The notes beneath the pieces are model-generated. The model did not search any database and was not told where the DNA came from. It was given only the letters and a program-made list of their open reading frames with translations. Shown piece after piece: positions 61,941-64,000 of a stretch of DNA of 64,000 bases (positions are counted from its first letter, which is position 1; each line of letters begins with the position of its first letter). The stretch lies in NCBI GenBank assembly GCA_014728085.1, contig WJMF01000154.1, positions 1 to 64,000 on the forward strand. The letters run 5' to 3'. The position numbers and the translations under genes were made by a program. This DNA is from Candidatus Zhuqueibacterota bacterium. Its GTDB lineage: Bacteria; Zhuqueibacterota; Zhuqueibacteria; Residuimicrobiales; Oceaniaggregativiventaceae.

Positions 61941-64000
61941 TTGGCCGCAAGCGCAAAAAAATATTATTTTCTTTTATTTTTGCTCATACCTCTTTATGCA
62001 GCGATGGGGTCGATTACCGTCACTTCGGTTGACCTGGAATCCAATCAGGCCGGAGACTATACCCTCTGGACCTTTACCTACAGTTCAAGTGGCGTGGCCG
62101 TACATTTGCCTGATTCGGGGAAAATTGCCATATGGTATCCCAAATTGACCGGTCTCGATCTTTCTAATATCATGATCGCTTCTTCAATGGATTATGGCAA
62201 ACTCAATGGCGGCTTTAGCAATGTTGAGACACTTACCCTTACAAATTATTATGTCGTTGTTCTGACAAGGGATGGTACCGGAGATCCGGTGTTACAAAAT
62301 GTCTCCGACATCAAGATCAGCATCGGCCTGGTCGGAAACCCCCTGTCAACGATTTTTGCGAACCAGATCAGGATCGAAACGTATAATGAAAGCGATAATC
62401 CGGGAACAGCCGATATTCCCATAGAAGGGGGTTATGTCCAATTCCCCATAAATATCGTCAGTGGGGATGTCGTTGACAGCTTTGATTTGGTCGATCTGCC
62501 CACCGCTGTAACAGCCGGTCAGCCATTTACCATTAGCGTTCAAAACGTGCAGGATTCCGACGGTGATCCTGTATCGGGAAGCTTAATTTATCTTTCATTT
62601 AATGATGCCAGCGATCATGATGCTCCGGACGGCACGGCTCCCATTTTAAGACCTATTGTGGTGCGCAATGGAAGCGGATCCTCAAATTCTGTTTTATATA
62701 AATCCGGCGAAACCATCCAGATCAAGGCTGAGAGCGAAAACAATATAACCGATGTCAGCACCTCCACAACAGTGCTTCCTGCCGACCTCGGGGGTTTTGA
62801 GGTGTCGGGTTATCCGGCAAAGATTTTAAAAGGAAACACCTTTCCCAATGATGTTACGGTTGAGGCGTATGATCTGTATGAAAACGAAAAAACAGATTAT
62901 GCCGGGACGATAGCCTTTGCCGGCTCTGATCCATCGGCGCAACTGCCCTCCTCCGGTCTTACCTTTGCCGGATCCACCAAGGTGTTTAGCGGTTCTCTTT
63001 TTGCCTTCAACACGGCCGGCACACACTATTTTACCGTCTCGGACGGCGGAATACAGGCGCAGTCCGAAGATGTCCAGGTGAATTCTCTGGTGGTTTGGGA
63101 AATCCGCTGTGAAACAGACAAGGTGGGAGAGAACCAACAAGACGTTCGGGTATTGATGGATGTAAGAAACCTGGGCAGTAAGCCATTTACCCTGGCCGCA
63201 CAAAATTTATTCTTTCGGGATTTTCTAAATCCCAGTATTTCCCTGGACACCGATTTTCAGGAATCATATTTGAACAACATCACCGAGATCCAGGCAGGAG
63301 AGACGGCCACTCTTGAATTTGATGTCGATGTCTTGAGTCCTTCTCCCGGAAGCCAGGTTTCCATCAGTGGTAAGGTATACGGGGTTGTCGACGGACTGAA
63401 TGTGGAAAGCGATCATACTGAATTTCCCTTTAACTACTGGACGGTTTATGGCGAAGCTGAATTGGCAATAGATTCTGTTGCCGTTATCCCGGACGACATT
63501 TTTCAGGGGCAGAGCAATAAAAAAATCGAGCTTACCGTTGAGCATACCGGCCAGAGCGGCACTTCTGCTGCGGCGAGGATTTCCACCAATCCCGACTTTA
63601 ATCCTTTTGTTCTAAAAAACGCAAATAACGAGTTTGTTCTCGATGGTTCATTTGAAGTTTCGCGGGATCCTCTGAATAATACCAGTATCGTTTCTGCGTC
63701 GGATGATAAAGTCGTCCTTGATTATCTCATTTCCGCCAGCAACACCGCCCAAACCGGCAAAATCTATGTCTACGCATCCCTGCCCTATACGGATGTCATT
63801 ACCGGAGAGACCAAATATGCCAGCAGTACAGCTGCTGTCGACAGCTTTCAGTCGCGAAAAACAACCACCATTCAGATCACTGATATCTCCCCCACTCAAT
63901 CACAAGTAACGCGCAACCAGCTTCGGAACTGGTATGTCCGGGTGGCCGTAAAAAACACAGGAAACGCTGATATCGAAATAAATCCGGATTCGTCCAAAAC
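61941..64000 (+). CDS. Large secreted multidomain beta-rich protein (3' end outside window)
   Basis: An open frame continues to the window edge (686 codons seen). The likely start is a TTG at 61941, since it yields a signal peptide (KKYYFLLFLLIPLYAAMG); the first in-frame ATG (62004) would remove it. The first domain (about 25-165) is homologous to the preceding protein. Ig-like/adhesin-type modules follow, such as DLPTAVTAGQPFTISVQNVQ and GYPAKILKGNTFPNDVTVEA. CARDB-like segments with VLMDVRNLGSKPFTL and RVAVKNTGNADIEI come later. It is probably a surface or secreted adhesin-like or cargo protein, possibly with a C-terminal sorting signal beyond the window. Confidence 0.7.
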   Translation, partial: MAASAKKYYFLLFLLIPLYAAMGSITVTSVDLESNQAGDYTLWTFTYSSSGVAVHLPDSGKIAIWYPKLTGLDLSNIMIASSMDYGKLNGGFSNVETLTLTNYYVVVLTRDGTGDPVLQNVSDIKISIGLVGNPLSTIFANQIRIETYNESDNPGTADIPIEGGYVQFPINIVSGDVVDSFDLVDLPTAVTAGQPFTISVQNVQDSDGDPVSGSLIYLSFNDASDHDAPDGTAPILRPIVVRNGSGSSNSVLYKSGETIQIKAESENNITDVSTSTTVLPADLGGFEVSGYPAKILKGNTFPNDVTVEAYDLYENEKTDYAGTIAFAGSDPSAQLPSSGLTFAGSTKVFSGSLFAFNTAGTHYFTVSDGGIQAQSEDVQVNSLVVWEIRCETDKVGENQQDVRVLMDVRNLGSKPFTLAAQNLFFRDFLNPSISLDTDFQESYLNNITEIQAGETATLEFDVDVLSPSPGSQVSISGKVYGVVDGLNVESDHTEFPFNYWTVYGEAELAIDSVAVIPDDIFQGQSNKKIELTVEHTGQSGTSAAARISTNPDFNPFVLKNANNEFVLDGSFEVSRDPLNNTSIVSASDDKVVLDYLISASNTAQTGKIYVYASLPYTDVITGETKYASSTAAVDSFQSRKTTTIQITDISPTQSQVTRNQLRNWYVRVAVKNTGNADIEINPDSSK

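Noticed and set aside
1-64000. tRNA, rRNA, CRISPR arrays, insertion sequences, prophage or integration sites.
   Set aside because: None recognised on reading either strand; gene order and composition are uniform and core-like.

Overview
The window looks like a chromosomal replication-origin region from a Gram-negative bacterium of the FCB superphylum (Bacteroidota / Calditrichota / KSB1 neighbourhood). This placement is inferred from content, not from a search. Evidence includes a TonB-dependent receptor with an N-terminal carboxypeptidase-regulatory-like domain, a patatin fused to an Omp85-type barrel, several SurA/PpiC foldases and lipoproteins, a Bacteroidetes-like promoter, and a conserved-looking DUF4159/DUF4175/TPR/'asparagine synthetase B-like' envelope block. 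No rRNA, tRNA, insertion sequence, prophage or CRISPR array was seen.

Left part (1-15.8 kb, mixed strands). A secreted beta-helix-like protein (cut by the window edge) and a TonB-dependent receptor diverge from a PhoB/PhoR-like two-component pair. A Pho-box-like direct repeat lies between them. Then come mnmA, queH, an exported sulfatase, deoC, a LEA-type lipoprotein, a bioY-nagK operon on the minus strand, and the patatin-Omp85 protein.

Origin (15.8-26.1 kb). An uncharacterised cistron and gyrA, gyrB, a dciA-like gene, recF and dnaN are read leftwards, behind dnaA. DnaA boxes occur on both sides of dnaA. The dnaA-dnaN gap also carries a DnaA-trio-like element and a very AT-rich stretch, as in bipartite origins such as that of Bacillus subtilis.

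Right part (26.1-64 kb). Every gene is on the plus strand, co-directional with a fork leaving the origin. First is the classical rpmH-rnpA-yidD-yidC-mnmE-mnmG-rsmG series, with two near-perfect parS sites flanking mnmG but no parA/parB. Then follow murQ, mfd, three parvulin-type foldases, the DUF4159/DUF4175/TPR envelope block, yjbQ, a methyltransferase, ftsE/ftsX, and hrcA-grpE-dnaJ without dnaK. Next are a ComEA-like helix-hairpin-helix protein and a three-gene locus resembling a reduced type IV pilus / type II secretion platform (PilM-like plus PilN/PilO-like). Housekeeping genes follow (rsmD-coaD-pta, an aminotransferase, an FmdB-like zinc ribbon, a TPR protein). The window ends with a strong promoter driving two secreted proteins that share a homologous N-terminal domain; the second is large and runs off the end.

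The best candidates for undescribed biology are the reduced PilM/PilNO locus, the DUF4159-DUF4175-TPR-amidotransferase-like envelope block, the unknown last cistron of the replication operon, and the paired secreted proteins at the right edge.
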